Shown here one piece after another: positions 42,365 through 51,657 of a stretch of 64,000 bases of DNA (the first letter of the stretch is position 1; each line of letters begins with the position of its first letter). The position numbers were made by a program, and so were the translations under genes. This DNA is from Allobosea sp. WAO (GTDB lineage Bacteria; Pseudomonadota; Alphaproteobacteria; Rhizobiales; Beijerinckiaceae): NCBI RefSeq assembly GCF_001509835.1, contig NZ_JXTJ01000010.1:305042-369041 (forward strand), written 5' to 3'. Under the pieces are notes generated by a model that was not told the origin of the DNA, ran no database searches, and saw nothing but the letters and a program-made list of their open reading frames with translations.

Positions 42365-42400
42365 GGCGTCATCGGGGATGAACGTGGCGCGTGGCCTCGG

Positions 42401-43554
42401 TCACGCCGCCGATGCTTTGCTTGTCAAGGCCGCGCGCACCGCCGCGATGATGTAGTCCTGCGTCGCCTCATCGAGATAGGGATGCATCGGCAGGGCTACG
42501 ACCTCCTGCGCGACGCGCTCGGAGATCGGCAGGCCGTTGCCGGCGACCGGATAGTGCTTGTAGGCAGTCTGCTGGTGCAGCGGCTTGGGGTAATAGACGG
42601 TGGTCGGCACGCCCTTGGCCTTGAGCGCGGCCTGGAAGGCGTCGCGCTGGGCGGCATCGACGCGGATCGTGTACTGGGCCCAGGTCGAGACGCAATCCGG
42701 CATGACATGAGGCGTCGTGACCAGATCCTTCAGCGCCGCGGTGTAGCGCTGCGCGACGCGCTGGCGCTTCTCGATCTCCTCGGCATAGACCTTGAGCTTC
42801 TCGATCAGCACCGCGGCCTGGATCGTGTCGAGGCGCGAGTTCACGCCGACGCGGACATTGTCGTATTTGTACGCGCCCTTGCCGTGGAAGCGCAGCGAGC
42901 GTAGCAGCTCGGCATGCTCGTCGCTGTCGGTGAGGATCGCGCCACCATCGCCATAGCAACCGAGAGGCTTGGCCGGAAAGAAGCTCGTGGTGGCGAAGGC
43001 GCCGATCGCGCCGGCGATGCGGCCCTTGTAGTTCGCGCCATAGCCCTGCGCCGAATCGGCGATCAGGACGAGGTCGTTCTGCTTGCAGAAGGCCTCGATC
43101 GGGTCGTAGTCGCAGGCTTGGCCGAAAAGATCGACGGTGATCAGCGCCCGCGGCCTGAGCTCGTGCTTCCTTGCGGTGTCGAGCGCGGCGGCGAGGCTCT
43201 TGGGATCGATGTTGTAGGTGGCTTCGTCGATCTCGGCGAAGACGGGGGTCGCGCCCATCCAGGCGACGACTTCGGCCGTCGCCGCGAAGGTGAAGCTCGG
43301 GCAGATGACGGCGTCGCCCGGGCCGATGCCGAGGGCCTCGAGGACGAGAATCAGCGCGTCGGTGCCGTTGGCGACGCCGATCGCATGCTTGGCGCCGCAG
43401 AAGGCAGCGAGCCCGGCCTCGAACTGGCCGACCTGTTCGCCGAGGATGTAGTTGCCATCGTGGACGACCTTGAGGATGGCGTCGTCCATGGCCTTGCCAA
43501 TGTGCTGGCGCTGGGCCTTGAGGTCGATGAACTCGATCTCGGGATGGTCGCTCA

Positions 43555-43555
<1 letters not shown>
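42401..43555 (-). CDS. DegT/DnrJ/EryC1/StrS sugar aminotransferase (WbpE-like)
   Basis: A 384-residue PLP-dependent sugar aminotransferase. It begins IEFIDLKAQRQHIG, followed by VANGTDALILVLEALG and PSFTFAATAEVV. ADSAQGYGANYKGR carries the pyridine-binding Asp167, and FFPAKPLGCYGDGG carries the internal-aldimine Lys196. In the WbpA-B-E-D-I pathway WbpE aminates the 3-keto group of UDP-GlcNAcA using glutamate, and gene order here supports that assignment. Its ATG overlaps the acyltransferase stop by one base (TGATG), so the two are translationally coupled. Confidence 0.94.
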
Positions 43556-44154
<599 letters not shown>

Positions 44155-44159
44155 CGGGC

Positions 44160-45098
44160 TCAGGCCTTCAGATATTTGTCGACGAAGGGGTGGCGTTCGC
44201 CATTGGCCGTGACCGGCAGGTGGCGGAACTGCGAGACGACCTCGACGCAGAAGCGCACATCCTCGAGGCCGTAGCCATTGCCGGCGAGAACTTCCTGATA
44301 GCTGCGGGTGTGCAGGTCGGTGAAGCCTTCCGAGAACTCGACCTCCTCGCCGTCGAGGGTGATCGAACGATAGGTCGTCTTCTTGCCCTTGACGCTGTCG
44401 GGCAGGTCATTGGAATCGACCGAGAGGAACCAGCGCACATCCGCCTTCTCGTAGGAGAGCAGGCCGCCGGCGCGCTCCGGCTGGCGCAGGCTCGCAGTCT
44501 GCGACTTCAGCGGGCCGAAGACATAGGCGAGCATGTCAAAGAAGTGCACACCGATGTTGGTGGCGACGCCGCCCGACTTCGCTTCGTCGCCCTTCCAGGA
44601 GGCGTGATACCAGCGGCCGCGCGAGGTGATGTAGGTCAGGTCGACCGAATGGCGCTCGTTCGACTGGGCGATGCGCTCCTTCAGCGCCTGGATCGCCGGA
44701 TGCAGGCGCAGCTGCAGGATCGTGTTGATCTTGTTGCCGGTCTGCTGCTCGATCTCGGCCAGCCCGTCGATGTTCCACGGGTTGAGGACGAGCGGCTTCT
44801 CGCAGATCACGTGCGAGCCGGCACGCAGCCCGAAGCGGATATGGGCGTCGTGCAGGTAGTTCGGCGAGCAGACGCTGACATAGTCGATGTGCTCGCCGCG
44901 GCGGCGCAGCTTGTCGACGTGGCGGTCGAAACGCTCGAACTCCGTGAAGAAGTGCGCCTGCGGGAAATGGCTGTCGATGACGCCGACGGAGTCGTTCGGA
45001 TCGTAAGCGACCTTGAGGTCGCCGCCGACGGCCTTGATGGCCTGCATATGGCGGGGGGCGATGTAGCCGGCGGCGCCGATCAGCGCGAAGCTCGTCAT
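44160..45098 (-). CDS. Gfo/Idh/MocA oxidoreductase (WbpB-like)
   Basis: A 312-residue NAD(P)-dependent sugar oxidoreductase. The N-terminal Rossmann domain begins FALIGAAGYIAPRHMQAI, and VSVCSPNYLHDAHI with HVICEKPLVLN contains the conserved catalytic-region Lys. The C-terminal part has the RGRWYHASWKGD and GGVATNIGVHFFD substrate-binding features of WbpB/WlbA. In the pathway WbpB oxidises UDP-GlcNAcA to the 3-keto sugar. The gene lies five bases upstream of the acyltransferase start and about 66 bases downstream of the dehydrogenase, in one minus-strand operon. Confidence 0.94.
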   Translation of the reverse strand: MTSFALIGAAGYIAPRHMQAIKAVGGDLKVAYDPNDSVGVIDSHFPQAHFFTEFERFDRHVDKLRRRGEHIDYVSVCSPNYLHDAHIRFGLRAGSHVICEKPLVLNPWNIDGLAEIEQQTGNKINTILQLRLHPAIQALKERIAQSNERHSVDLTYITSRGRWYHASWKGDEAKSGGVATNIGVHFFDMLAYVFGPLKSQTASLRQPERAGGLLSYEKADVRWFLSVDSNDLPDSVKGKKTTYRSITLDGEEVEFSEGFTDLHTRSYQEVLAGNGYGLEDVRFCVEVVSQFRHLPVTANGERHPFVDKYLKA

Positions 45099-45164
45099 GA
45101 TTGTCCGTCTCGATCTCGTCTCGTCGCGCCGGCTGGGCAGCCAGGGCGATGCGGTGCGGTTCTA

Positions 45165-46505
45165 TCAGGCCTTGAAGACGTTGTCCGCCTTGATGCCGGC
45201 GCGCGCGCAGGCATTGCGCGTATCGACGACCAGCTTCGAGCCGGCGACGATCGCCTTGTAGTCGACGTCGTCGTGGTCGGTCGCGATCAGCACGGCGTCG
45301 AAGCCGGCCAGCGAGGCCTTGTCCACCGGAGCGCTCTTGCGGCCTGTCAGCTCGGCATGCTCGCGCGTCGGCGGGATCACCGGGATGAAGGGGTCGTGGA
45401 ACTCGACATGCGCGCCGCGCTTCTCGATCAGCTCGATCAGCTTGAGCGAGGGGCTCTCGCGCATGTCGTCGATGTTCTTCTTGTAGGCGATGCCGAGGAT
45501 CAGAATCTTCGCGTCACTGAGATTCTTGTGGCCCTTGGAGTCGAGCAACTCGGCGAGCTTGTTGACCACGCGGTAAGGCATGCGCGTGTTGATCTCGCCC
45601 GCGAGCTCGATGAAGCGCGTCGCGACATCATATTCGCGCGCCTTCCAGGTCAGGTAGAACGGGTCGATCGGGATGCAATGACCGCCGAGGCCGGGGCCCG
45701 GATAGAAGGGCATGAAGCCGAAGGGCTTGGTCTTGGCGGCGTCGATCACCTCCCAGACGTCGACGCCCATGGCCTCGTAGACAACCTTGAGCTCGTTGAC
45801 GAGGGCGATGTTGACGGCACGGAAGATGTTCTCGGTCAGCTTCACCGCCTCTGCGGTCGCGGTCGAGGAGACCGGAACGGCCTTGACGACGAGGGCGCCG
45901 TAGAGCGCCAGCGACATGGCGAGGGCGTCCGCCCCGTCGCCGCCGACGACCTTCGGGATCGTCGACGTCCCGAAATCGGGATTGCCCGGGTCCTCGCGTT
46001 CCGGCGAGAAGGCGAGGAAGAACTCCTCGGCGCTTTTCAGCCCGCTCGCCTTTTCCAGAATCGGGCGCATCACCTCGTCGGTGGTGCCTGGGTAGGTCGT
46101 CGATTCCAGGACGATGAGCTGGTCCTTGCGAAGGCGCTTGGCGATCGCGTCGGTCGTCTTGACGACATAGGACAGGTCGGGTTCGCGGTACTTGGTCAGC
46201 GGCGTCGGCACCGCGATCAGCAGCGCGTCCGGCTCGGCCATCCGGTCGAAATCCGTGGTCGCCACGAAGCGTCCGGACTTCACGCCCTCGACGATGAGGT
46301 CCATCGGGATGTGCTTGATGGCGCTCTTGCCGCCGTTGAGGTCGTCGACGCGCTTCTGGTCGATGTCGAAGCCGATGACCTTGATGCCCTGGCGCAGCGC
46401 GGCGAGCGCGAGCGGAATCCCGACATAACCAAGGCCGACGATGCCGATGACGATCGAGCGGTCGTTGACGCGTTCAATAAATCGCTGCGCGGCTGACGAA
46501 GTCAC
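45165..46505 (-). CDS. Nucleotide-sugar dehydrogenase (WbpA-like, UDP-GlcNAc 6-dehydrogenase)
   Basis: A UDP-glucose/UDP-HexNAc dehydrogenase of about 446 residues. IGIVGLGYVGIPLALA is the NAD-binding start, then ESTTYPGTT, FSPEREDPGN and GPGLGGHCIPIDPFYL with the catalytic Cys. KILILGIAYKKNIDDMRESP marks the C-terminal domain. It oxidises C6 of a UDP-N-acetylhexosamine to the uronic acid, the first step of the WbpA-B-E-D-I pathway encoded just downstream. I prefer the GTG at 46505, because of a GGGGT element five bases upstream; a TTG at 46538 is an alternative that adds 11 residues. It is the first gene of the minus-strand block. Confidence 0.92.
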   Translation of the reverse strand: MTSSAAQRFIERVNDRSIVIGIVGLGYVGIPLALAALRQGIKVIGFDIDQKRVDDLNGGKSAIKHIPMDLIVEGVKSGRFVATTDFDRMAEPDALLIAVPTPLTKYREPDLSYVVKTTDAIAKRLRKDQLIVLESTTYPGTTDEVMRPILEKASGLKSAEEFFLAFSPEREDPGNPDFGTSTIPKVVGGDGADALAMSLALYGALVVKAVPVSSTATAEAVKLTENIFRAVNIALVNELKVVYEAMGVDVWEVIDAAKTKPFGFMPFYPGPGLGGHCIPIDPFYLTWKAREYDVATRFIELAGEINTRMPYRVVNKLAELLDSKGHKNLSDAKILILGIAYKKNIDDMRESPSLKLIELIEKRGAHVEFHDPFIPVIPPTREHAELTGRKSAPVDKASLAGFDAVLIATDHDDVDYKAIVAGSKLVVDTRNACARAGIKADNVFKA

Positions 46506-46779
46506 ATTGCACCCCGGAATGTCGGTAAGATCGGGCAAAGACCCATTTTCTTGGCGCAGCTTCTTCCAGACTTACCAAACTACGTCAATATCTGCGCTGA
46601 GCGATCCTGTTCGAAAACAGCCGGGCAGTTATGCGCATTCTGCCGTGCCTGATGGAGCCAGCGCCTGACCTCTTTCGGTTGGCGGGAGAAGCGCTGGTTT
46701 TCTCGTAATCGACCATTGGATCGCGACTGTTCCGTTGGGGCAACGGGAGGGCGCCGGCCGGCCTCGCTTTGTGCCGAAT
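46506..46779. other. Intergenic region upstream of the wbp-like operon
   Basis: About 270 bases between the dehydrogenase start and the end of the sugar-acid dehydratase gene, both on the minus strand. A minus-strand ttgacg lies near 46590 and the area 46570-46640 is A+T-richer, so the promoter of the sugar pathway is probably here. No gene or strong terminator is supported. Confidence 0.4.
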
Positions 46780-48510
46780 CTAGTGGATCTCCGGCTCCGC
46801 CACCTTCGCCGTGCCGGTGAGGTAGTCGAAATCGCAGCCCTTGTCGGCCTGCTGGATATGGGCGGCCGACATTTTGCCCCAGCCGCGCGGGTAGTCGCGA
46901 TCGGGCGGTGCCCAGCTCTTCAGGCGCTCGGCGATCTCGGCATCCGTCAGGTTGACCGAGATGCTGCGGGCCTCGACGTCGACGGTGATGATGTCGCCGC
47001 TCTTCACCGCCGCGAGCGGGCCCTTGATATAGGCTTCCGGAGCGATGTGGAGGACGCAGGCGCCGTAGCTGGTGCCGGACATGCGGGCGTCGGAGAGGCG
47101 CAGCATGTCGCGCAGGCCCTGCTTCAGCAGCTTCTTCGGGATCGGCAGCATGCCCCATTCCGGCATGCCGGGGCCGCCGACCGGGCCGCAATTCTTCAGC
47201 ACCATGATGTGATCGGCGGTGACGTCGAGATTCTCGTCGTTCACGGCCCGCATCATCGCGTCGTAATCCTCGAAGACGAGGGCCGGGCCGGAGTGCTTCA
47301 GCAGGTGAGACTCGGCGGCGGAAGGCTTGATGACGCAGCCATCGGGGGCGAGGTTGCCCTTGAGCACCGCGAGCCCGTTGGCGGTCGAGACCGCCCTGTC
47401 GAGCGGGCGGATGACGTTGTCGTCATAGACCTTGGCGAGGGCGATCGTCTCCGAGATCGGCTTGCCGGTGACGGTCATCGCGTCGGTGTGGAGCTTGCTC
47501 TCGAGCTGCTTCAGCAGGGCAGGGAGCCCGCCGGCATAGAAGAAATCCTCCATCAGGAATTCGCCGGAAGGCCGCAGATTGGCGATCACCGGCACCTTGC
47601 GCGAGAATTCGTCGAAATCGTCGGGGGTGAGCGGCACGCCGGCGCGCCCGGCCATGGCGACGAGATGGATGATCGCATTGGTCGAGCCGGCCACCGCCAT
47701 ATGGACGGTGAGCGCGTTCTCGAAGCTCTTGCGGGTCAGGATGCGGTCCGGCGTCAGGTCTTCCCAGACCATCTCGACGATGCGCTTGCCGGAAGCCGCG
47801 GCCATGCGCGGATGGGCGGCGTCGGCGGCGGGGATGGCGGAGGCGCCGGGGAGCGTGAGGCCGAGCACTTCGGCATGGCTCATCATGGTCGCGGCTGTGC
47901 CCATCACCATGCAGGTGCCGTAGGAGCGGGCGATGCCGCTCTCCATGTCGCGCCAGTCGGCGTCGGAGATGTTGCCGGCCTCCTTCTCGGCCCAGTACTT
48001 CCAGACATCGGCGCCCGAGCCGAGGACCTTGCCGGCCCAGTTGCCGCGCAGCATCGGCCCGGCCGGCACGAAGATGAAGGGCAGGCCGGCGCTGCAAGCG
48101 CCCATGATCAGGGCCGGAGTGGACTTGTCGCAGCCGCCGAGCAGAACCGCCCCGTCGAGCGGATGGGAGCGGATCGATTCCTCTGCCTCCATCGCCAGGA
48201 AGTTGCGATAGAGCATGGTCGTCGGCTTCTGGTACTGCTCGGAAGCCGACATCACGGGGATCTCGACCGGGAAGCCGCCGGCCGCCCAGACCGCGCGCTT
48301 CACCGCCTCGGCACGGTCGCGCAGATGGGTGTGGCAGGGGTTGATCTCGGACCAGGTGTTGAGGATGCCGATCACCGGTTTGCCCATGAACTCGTCATGG
48401 TTGAGGCCCATCTGCAGGGCCCGCGAGCGATGCCCGAAGGAGCGCAGATCGCTCGCCCCGAACCAGCGCTTCGAGCGCAGCGTGTCGGGCGTCTTGCGGG
48501 GATGGGACAT
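46780..48510 (-). CDS. IlvD/Edd-family sugar-acid dehydratase (L-arabinonate dehydratase-like)
   Basis: A 576-residue IlvD/Edd dehydratase. Cys59 (NPCHTH), Cys127 (GGCDKS) and Cys200 (GTCMVMG) stand at the Fe-S ligand positions, and Ser478 in SDARMSGTSYG matches the catalytic serine region. Length and the early sequence SKRWFGASDLRSFGHRSR resemble pentonate/hexonate dehydratases such as L-arabinonate dehydratase rather than branched-chain dihydroxyacid dehydratase. It would dehydrate a sugar acid to a 2-keto-3-deoxy acid. The start at 48510 begins the homologous region. The DapA-family gene upstream would use its product. Confidence 0.92.
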   Translation of the reverse strand: MSHPRKTPDTLRSKRWFGASDLRSFGHRSRALQMGLNHDEFMGKPVIGILNTWSEINPCHTHLRDRAEAVKRAVWAAGGFPVEIPVMSASEQYQKPTTMLYRNFLAMEAEESIRSHPLDGAVLLGGCDKSTPALIMGACSAGLPFIFVPAGPMLRGNWAGKVLGSGADVWKYWAEKEAGNISDADWRDMESGIARSYGTCMVMGTAATMMSHAEVLGLTLPGASAIPAADAAHPRMAAASGKRIVEMVWEDLTPDRILTRKSFENALTVHMAVAGSTNAIIHLVAMAGRAGVPLTPDDFDEFSRKVPVIANLRPSGEFLMEDFFYAGGLPALLKQLESKLHTDAMTVTGKPISETIALAKVYDDNVIRPLDRAVSTANGLAVLKGNLAPDGCVIKPSAAESHLLKHSGPALVFEDYDAMMRAVNDENLDVTADHIMVLKNCGPVGGPGMPEWGMLPIPKKLLKQGLRDMLRLSDARMSGTSYGACVLHIAPEAYIKGPLAAVKSGDIITVDVEARSISVNLTDAEIAERLKSWAPPDRDYPRGWGKMSAAHIQQADKGCDFDYLTGTAKVAEPEIH

Positions 48511-48564
48511 CAGCGTTTCCTCGAATTCTTGGTGTTCTAATTGGTGCTTGTGACGGACCTTGCC

Positions 48565-48656
48565 GTCATGCTCGCCCTTGTGGCGAGCATCCACGTCTTG
48601 AACACCGCATGGCATGGGCGAAGACGTGGATGATCGGGACAAGCCCGACCATGACG
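48565..48656. repeat. 92-bp dispersed palindromic repeat, copy 2
   Basis: The same element as at 773-864, in the same orientation and with the same length, sits in the gap between the DapA-family gene and the dehydratase on the minus strand. The main differences are in the central ten bases. As RNA it would fold into hairpins and could affect read-through between the two genes. Confidence 0.8.
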
Positions 48657-48665
48657 TTGCGATGG

Positions 48666-49598
48666 CTACTCCGCGGCCGCCCTGCGGCTTCCCCAGCTGG
48701 AGACGATCGCTCGCAATTCGGCGCGCTCGCTCTCGTTAAGTTCCGGCAGGCCGGGGAGGCGGACCGGGCCGACATTGGTGCCGAGCAGGCCGAGGGCCTC
48801 CTTGACCACGGTGACATTGGCACCGTTGCCGTATTTAGTCCTGAGCTTCTCGAAGCCGGCGATAGCGTCGACCTCGCGGCGCGCCGTGTCGTAGTCGCCG
48901 GCCTCCAGCGCCCGCCAGACGGCAAGCGAGCGCTCGGGCGCGACATTGATCAGGCCGGAGGTGAAGCCGCGGGCGCCGAGCGCGTAGAAGGGCGCGGCCC
49001 AGCCCTCGGCGAGGCCGCAGATCCAGTTGGCGCTGGAGCCTTCGGTCTCGCGGACGCAGTCGGCCAGCAGCATCATGTTGGACGAGGCGAACTTCACGCC
49101 GGCCACGTTCGGATGGTTCGCGACGCGGGCGAGGTCCTTCACGCCGATCGCGTCGGAGCGGACATAGGCGACGAGCGGGATGTCGAGGGCTTCGGCGATG
49201 GCGAGGAAATAGTCGGCCTGGGATTGCGGCGCGGCGAAGGGATCGAGCGGGTGGTGCACCATCACCGCATCGCAGCCGGCCTTGGCGGCGAGCTTGCCGG
49301 TCGAAACCGCCTCGCGCAGGGAACGGCCGATGCCGGCGGTGACCAGTGCCTTGCCGGCCGCAGCCTCCGCCGCGACGGCGTGGCTGCGCACCACCTCCTC
49401 GGTGGTCATCGGGTAGAACTCGCCGGTATTGCCGGCCGAGACGATGTTGTGGATGCCGGCTTCGGCGATCCCCCGAACGATCTTGCTGGTTAGCGCCCAG
49501 TCGGCCTCACCATCGCTCTTCCAGGCGGTGACGTGCACGCCGGAAATGCCGCGCAGGGCTAGGCGCACCTTCTCCTGACGTCCGCTCTCATTCGTCAT
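48666..49598 (-). CDS. DapA-family lyase/dehydratase for a 2-keto-3-deoxy sugar acid
   Basis: A 310-residue (beta/alpha)8 barrel of the dihydrodipicolinate synthase/KDG aldolase family. GNTGEFYP at 56-63 is the carboxylate loop, Tyr145 the proton-relay tyrosine and Lys169 (GVKFASSN) the Schiff-base lysine. With the neighbouring sugar-acid dehydratase it would cleave or dehydrate a 2-keto-3-deoxy-pentonate or hexonate, for example giving 2-oxoglutarate semialdehyde. True lysine biosynthesis is less likely here. The start at 49598 overlaps the end of the GntR gene by 11 bases, so regulator and enzyme are co-transcribed. Confidence 0.9.
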   Translation of the reverse strand: MTNESGRQEKVRLALRGISGVHVTAWKSDGEADWALTSKIVRGIAEAGIHNIVSAGNTGEFYPMTTEEVVRSHAVAAEAAAGKALVTAGIGRSLREAVSTGKLAAKAGCDAVMVHHPLDPFAAPQSQADYFLAIAEALDIPLVAYVRSDAIGVKDLARVANHPNVAGVKFASSNMMLLADCVRETEGSSANWICGLAEGWAAPFYALGARGFTSGLINVAPERSLAVWRALEAGDYDTARREVDAIAGFEKLRTKYGNGANVTVVKEALGLLGTNVGPVRLPGLPELNESERAELRAIVSSWGSRRAAAE

Positions 49599-50292
49599 AG
49601 GCCAATCCTTCCGCGTCGGCGCCGAAGACCTGGCGCACATGGCTCTTGGCGGAGCGCACGATGTGGCTCCGCATTCTCTGCTCGGCGAGCGCCGGATCAT
49701 GGGCGGCGAGCGCTTCGAAAATGCCCTTGTGCTCGACATAGCCCTGGCGCCGTTCGGCCGGCTCGCCGAGCAGCGCGATGCGCTGGGCGTGGTCGTACAT
49801 GCGCTGGCCGTCGAGCCGGCGCTCGAGATAGGCGCAGCCCGAGATGCGGTGGATCATGCCGTGATAGGCCTCGTTCAGGTTGACGAGGTCTTCGAGCGCA
49901 CTGTGCTCCGTCGCGTGCGCCATCTCGTCGATCAGCCCCGCCATTTCGGCGATCTCCGCGTCGCCGATCCGGTTGGCCGCGATATGGGCCATGACGCTTT
50001 CGAGCGCGGCGCGGCCGAGCGCCATCTCCAGCGCCTGCCTTGCCGAGAACTCGACGAAGACGCCGCGGCGCGCCTCGGTGCGGACGAGGCCCTCGCTTTC
50101 GAGCTTGCGGATCGCGTCCTTCACGGGGGTGGTGGAGACGCCGAGCAGATCGGCGAGGTGCCGCTCGTTCAGGCGCTCGCCATTGCGGAAATTGCCCGCG
50201 ACGATCGCCCGGCGCAGGCGCTCATGCACGTGCTCACGCAGCGAGCGCAGCAGGTGCGGCGAGACAGGTTCGATCGCGAGCAGGTCTGACAT
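49588..50292 (-). CDS. GntR-family transcriptional regulator (FCD/FadR type)
   Basis: A 234-residue regulator. The N-terminal winged helix (about 12-75) contains NGERLNERHLADLLGVSTTPVKDAIRKLESEGLV in two parts: a positioning helix and recognition helix. The C-terminal FCD domain has Asp/His-rich helices (NLNEAYHGMIHR, HKGIFEALAAHD) that bind metal and a small acid effector. It probably represses the flanking sugar-acid genes until a sugar acid or keto-deoxy acid is present. The start at 50292 begins MSDLLAIEPVSP. Overlapping palindromes at 50388-50411 in the divergent promoter are the likely operator. Confidence 0.92.
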   Translation of the reverse strand: MSDLLAIEPVSPHLLRSLREHVHERLRRAIVAGNFRNGERLNERHLADLLGVSTTPVKDAIRKLESEGLVRTEARRGVFVEFSARQALEMALGRAALESVMAHIAANRIGDAEIAEMAGLIDEMAHATEHSALEDLVNLNEAYHGMIHRISGCAYLERRLDGQRMYDHAQRIALLGEPAERRQGYVEHKGIFEALAAHDPALAEQRMRSHIVRSAKSHVRQVFGADAEGLAYDE

Positions 50293-50387
50293 CGGGGCTC
50301 CAGCCATCCGTCGGCCGATCCCTTGTGCGGGCCGCGCCGGACAGCGCCATTCCGCATCAGTCACCACAAAGCGCAAGCCGTATCAAG

Positions 50388-50411
50388 TCTGAAATTTCAG
50401 ATTTCAAATCT
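50388..50411. promoter_or_regulatory. Overlapping palindromes, probable GntR operator
   Basis: The 14-bp perfect palindrome tctgaaatttcaga (50388-50401) overlaps the 13-bp inverted repeat agatttcaaatct (50399-50411, one central c). They sit in the 212-bp divergent gap between the GntR gene and the solute-binding protein gene, in locally A+T-rich DNA. Position and symmetry fit an operator for the adjacent regulator, acting on both directions. Confidence 0.65.
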
Positions 50412-50504
50412 CAAATCCCGTGCTATGGGAAAGGGCAAGACGCCCGAACGAGGCGCGGCCTGAAGCACGCGACAGGGCGAGAAACACAGAAGGGGAGGAA
50501 ACAG

Positions 50505-51479
50505 ATGACGAAGTTCACACGCCGGGCCTTGCTGGCCGGCGCGGCCAGCCTGATCGCGGCGCCGGCCCTGGCTCAGTCCGGCTATCCCGGAAGCAAGGTC
50601 GTCACCATCGTGGTGCCCTTCGCCGCGGGCGGCACGACCGATTTGCTCGGGCGCATCCTGGCCGACCGGCTCAGCGCCCGTCTCGGCGGCAAGTTCATCG
50701 TCGAGAACCGCGCGGGAGCCGGCGGCAACACTGGAGCCGCGGCTGTCGCCCGGGCCGAGCCCGACGGCTACACGCTGACCATGGGCACGGTGTCGAGCCA
50801 TGCGATCAACCCCGGCGTCTATGCCAAGATGCCCTATGACCACATCAAGGATTTCGCGCCGATCTCGCAGGTGGCGAGTGTGCCGAACATCCTGATGGTC
50901 AATCTCGACCTGCCGGCCAAGACCGTGCCGGAGCTGATCGAACTCCTGAAGAAGAACCCCGGCAAATACTCGTTCGGCTCGTCCGGCGCCGGCACCTCGA
51001 CCCATATGGCGGCCGAGCTGTTCAAGGTCGAGACCGGCACCGACATGGTGCATGTGCCCTACCGCTCCAGCGGGCAGGTGACGCAGGACCTGCTCTCCGG
51101 CCAGATCCAGCTGACCTTCGACAACATCACCATCGCCTGGCCGCATGTCGAAGCCGGCAAGATCCGGGCGCTCGCGACGGCGACGCCGAAGCGGCTCGCG
51201 GTCGCGCCCGACCTGCCGGCGCTCTCCGAATTCATCCCGGGCTATGACGCCAGCTCCTGGCACGGCTTCTTCGCGCCTTCGAAGGTGCCGCCGGAGATCG
51301 TCGCCAAGCTCTCGGCGGAAACGCAGGCGATCATGCGCGAGCCCGCCGTGATTGAGCAGCTCAAGAAGCTCGGCGTCGATGCCGTCGGCTCGACCCAGGC
51401 CGAATTCACCGCCCATATCGCCAACGAGACCAAGCGCTGGGCCGAGGTCGCCCAGAAGGCGAATGTGAAGATCGAGTGA
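50505..51479 (+). CDS. Tripartite tricarboxylate transporter substrate-binding protein (Bug/TctC)
   Basis: A 324-residue periplasmic binding protein. The N-terminus TRRALLAGAASLIAAPALAQ is a signal peptide cleaved after Ala-Gln-type residues and may be Tat-compatible. The mature part has TIVVPFAAGGTTD, the Bug-family carboxylate loop, then VENRAGAGGNTG and a GSSGAGTSTHMAAELF segment. It would capture a carboxylated compound, plausibly a sugar acid, in the periplasm. No TctA/TctB membrane genes are in the window, so its transporter is elsewhere or it acts as a sensor. A GGGGAGGAA ribosome site precedes the ATG at 50505. Confidence 0.93.
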   Translation: MTKFTRRALLAGAASLIAAPALAQSGYPGSKVVTIVVPFAAGGTTDLLGRILADRLSARLGGKFIVENRAGAGGNTGAAAVARAEPDGYTLTMGTVSSHAINPGVYAKMPYDHIKDFAPISQVASVPNILMVNLDLPAKTVPELIELLKKNPGKYSFGSSGAGTSTHMAAELFKVETGTDMVHVPYRSSGQVTQDLLSGQIQLTFDNITIAWPHVEAGKIRALATATPKRLAVAPDLPALSEFIPGYDASSWHGFFAPSKVPPEIVAKLSAETQAIMREPAVIEQLKKLGVDAVGSTQAEFTAHIANETKRWAEVAQKANVKIE

Positions 51480-51507
51480 GGGCCGTATTCGACCGCCGCT
51501 TCGCGTG

Positions 51508-51617
51508 CCCTCATCTTGAGAGCCGCAAAGCGGCGTCTCGAAGGTGGTCCAGCCCTCTACTGAGCGCGCTGGAGCATCCTTCGAGGCGCGATCTGCGATC
51601 GCTTCTCAGGATGAGGG
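51508..51617. repeat. Palindromic intergenic repeat element
   Basis: About 110 bases bounded by ccctcatcttgag (51508-51520) and ctcaggatgaggg (51605-51617), inverted complements with one mismatch. Inside, gcgtctcgaaggtgg and catccttcgaggcgc are a second inverted pair. This 'cctcatcctgag...ccttcgag' type of element is abundant between genes in Hyphomicrobiales. It would form a long hairpin in RNA and may end or stabilise the transcript of the binding-protein gene. Confidence 0.75.
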
Positions 51618-51657
51618 CTGAGCTTCTCTTTCCCCGCAGCCAGGATCTTCCCGAACC

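Noticed and set aside
44190..46496. A 768-codon open frame on the plus strand opposite the wbp-like operon
   Set aside because: It runs antisense through three well-supported genes with recognisable motifs, has no motif or ribosome site of its own, and is the mirror effect of G+C-rich codon usage.
46735..48540. A 601-codon plus-strand frame opposite the sugar-acid dehydratase
   Set aside because: It is antisense to a gene with intact Fe-S cysteines, and its Asp/Gly/His/Arg-biased translation is typical of a shadow frame.
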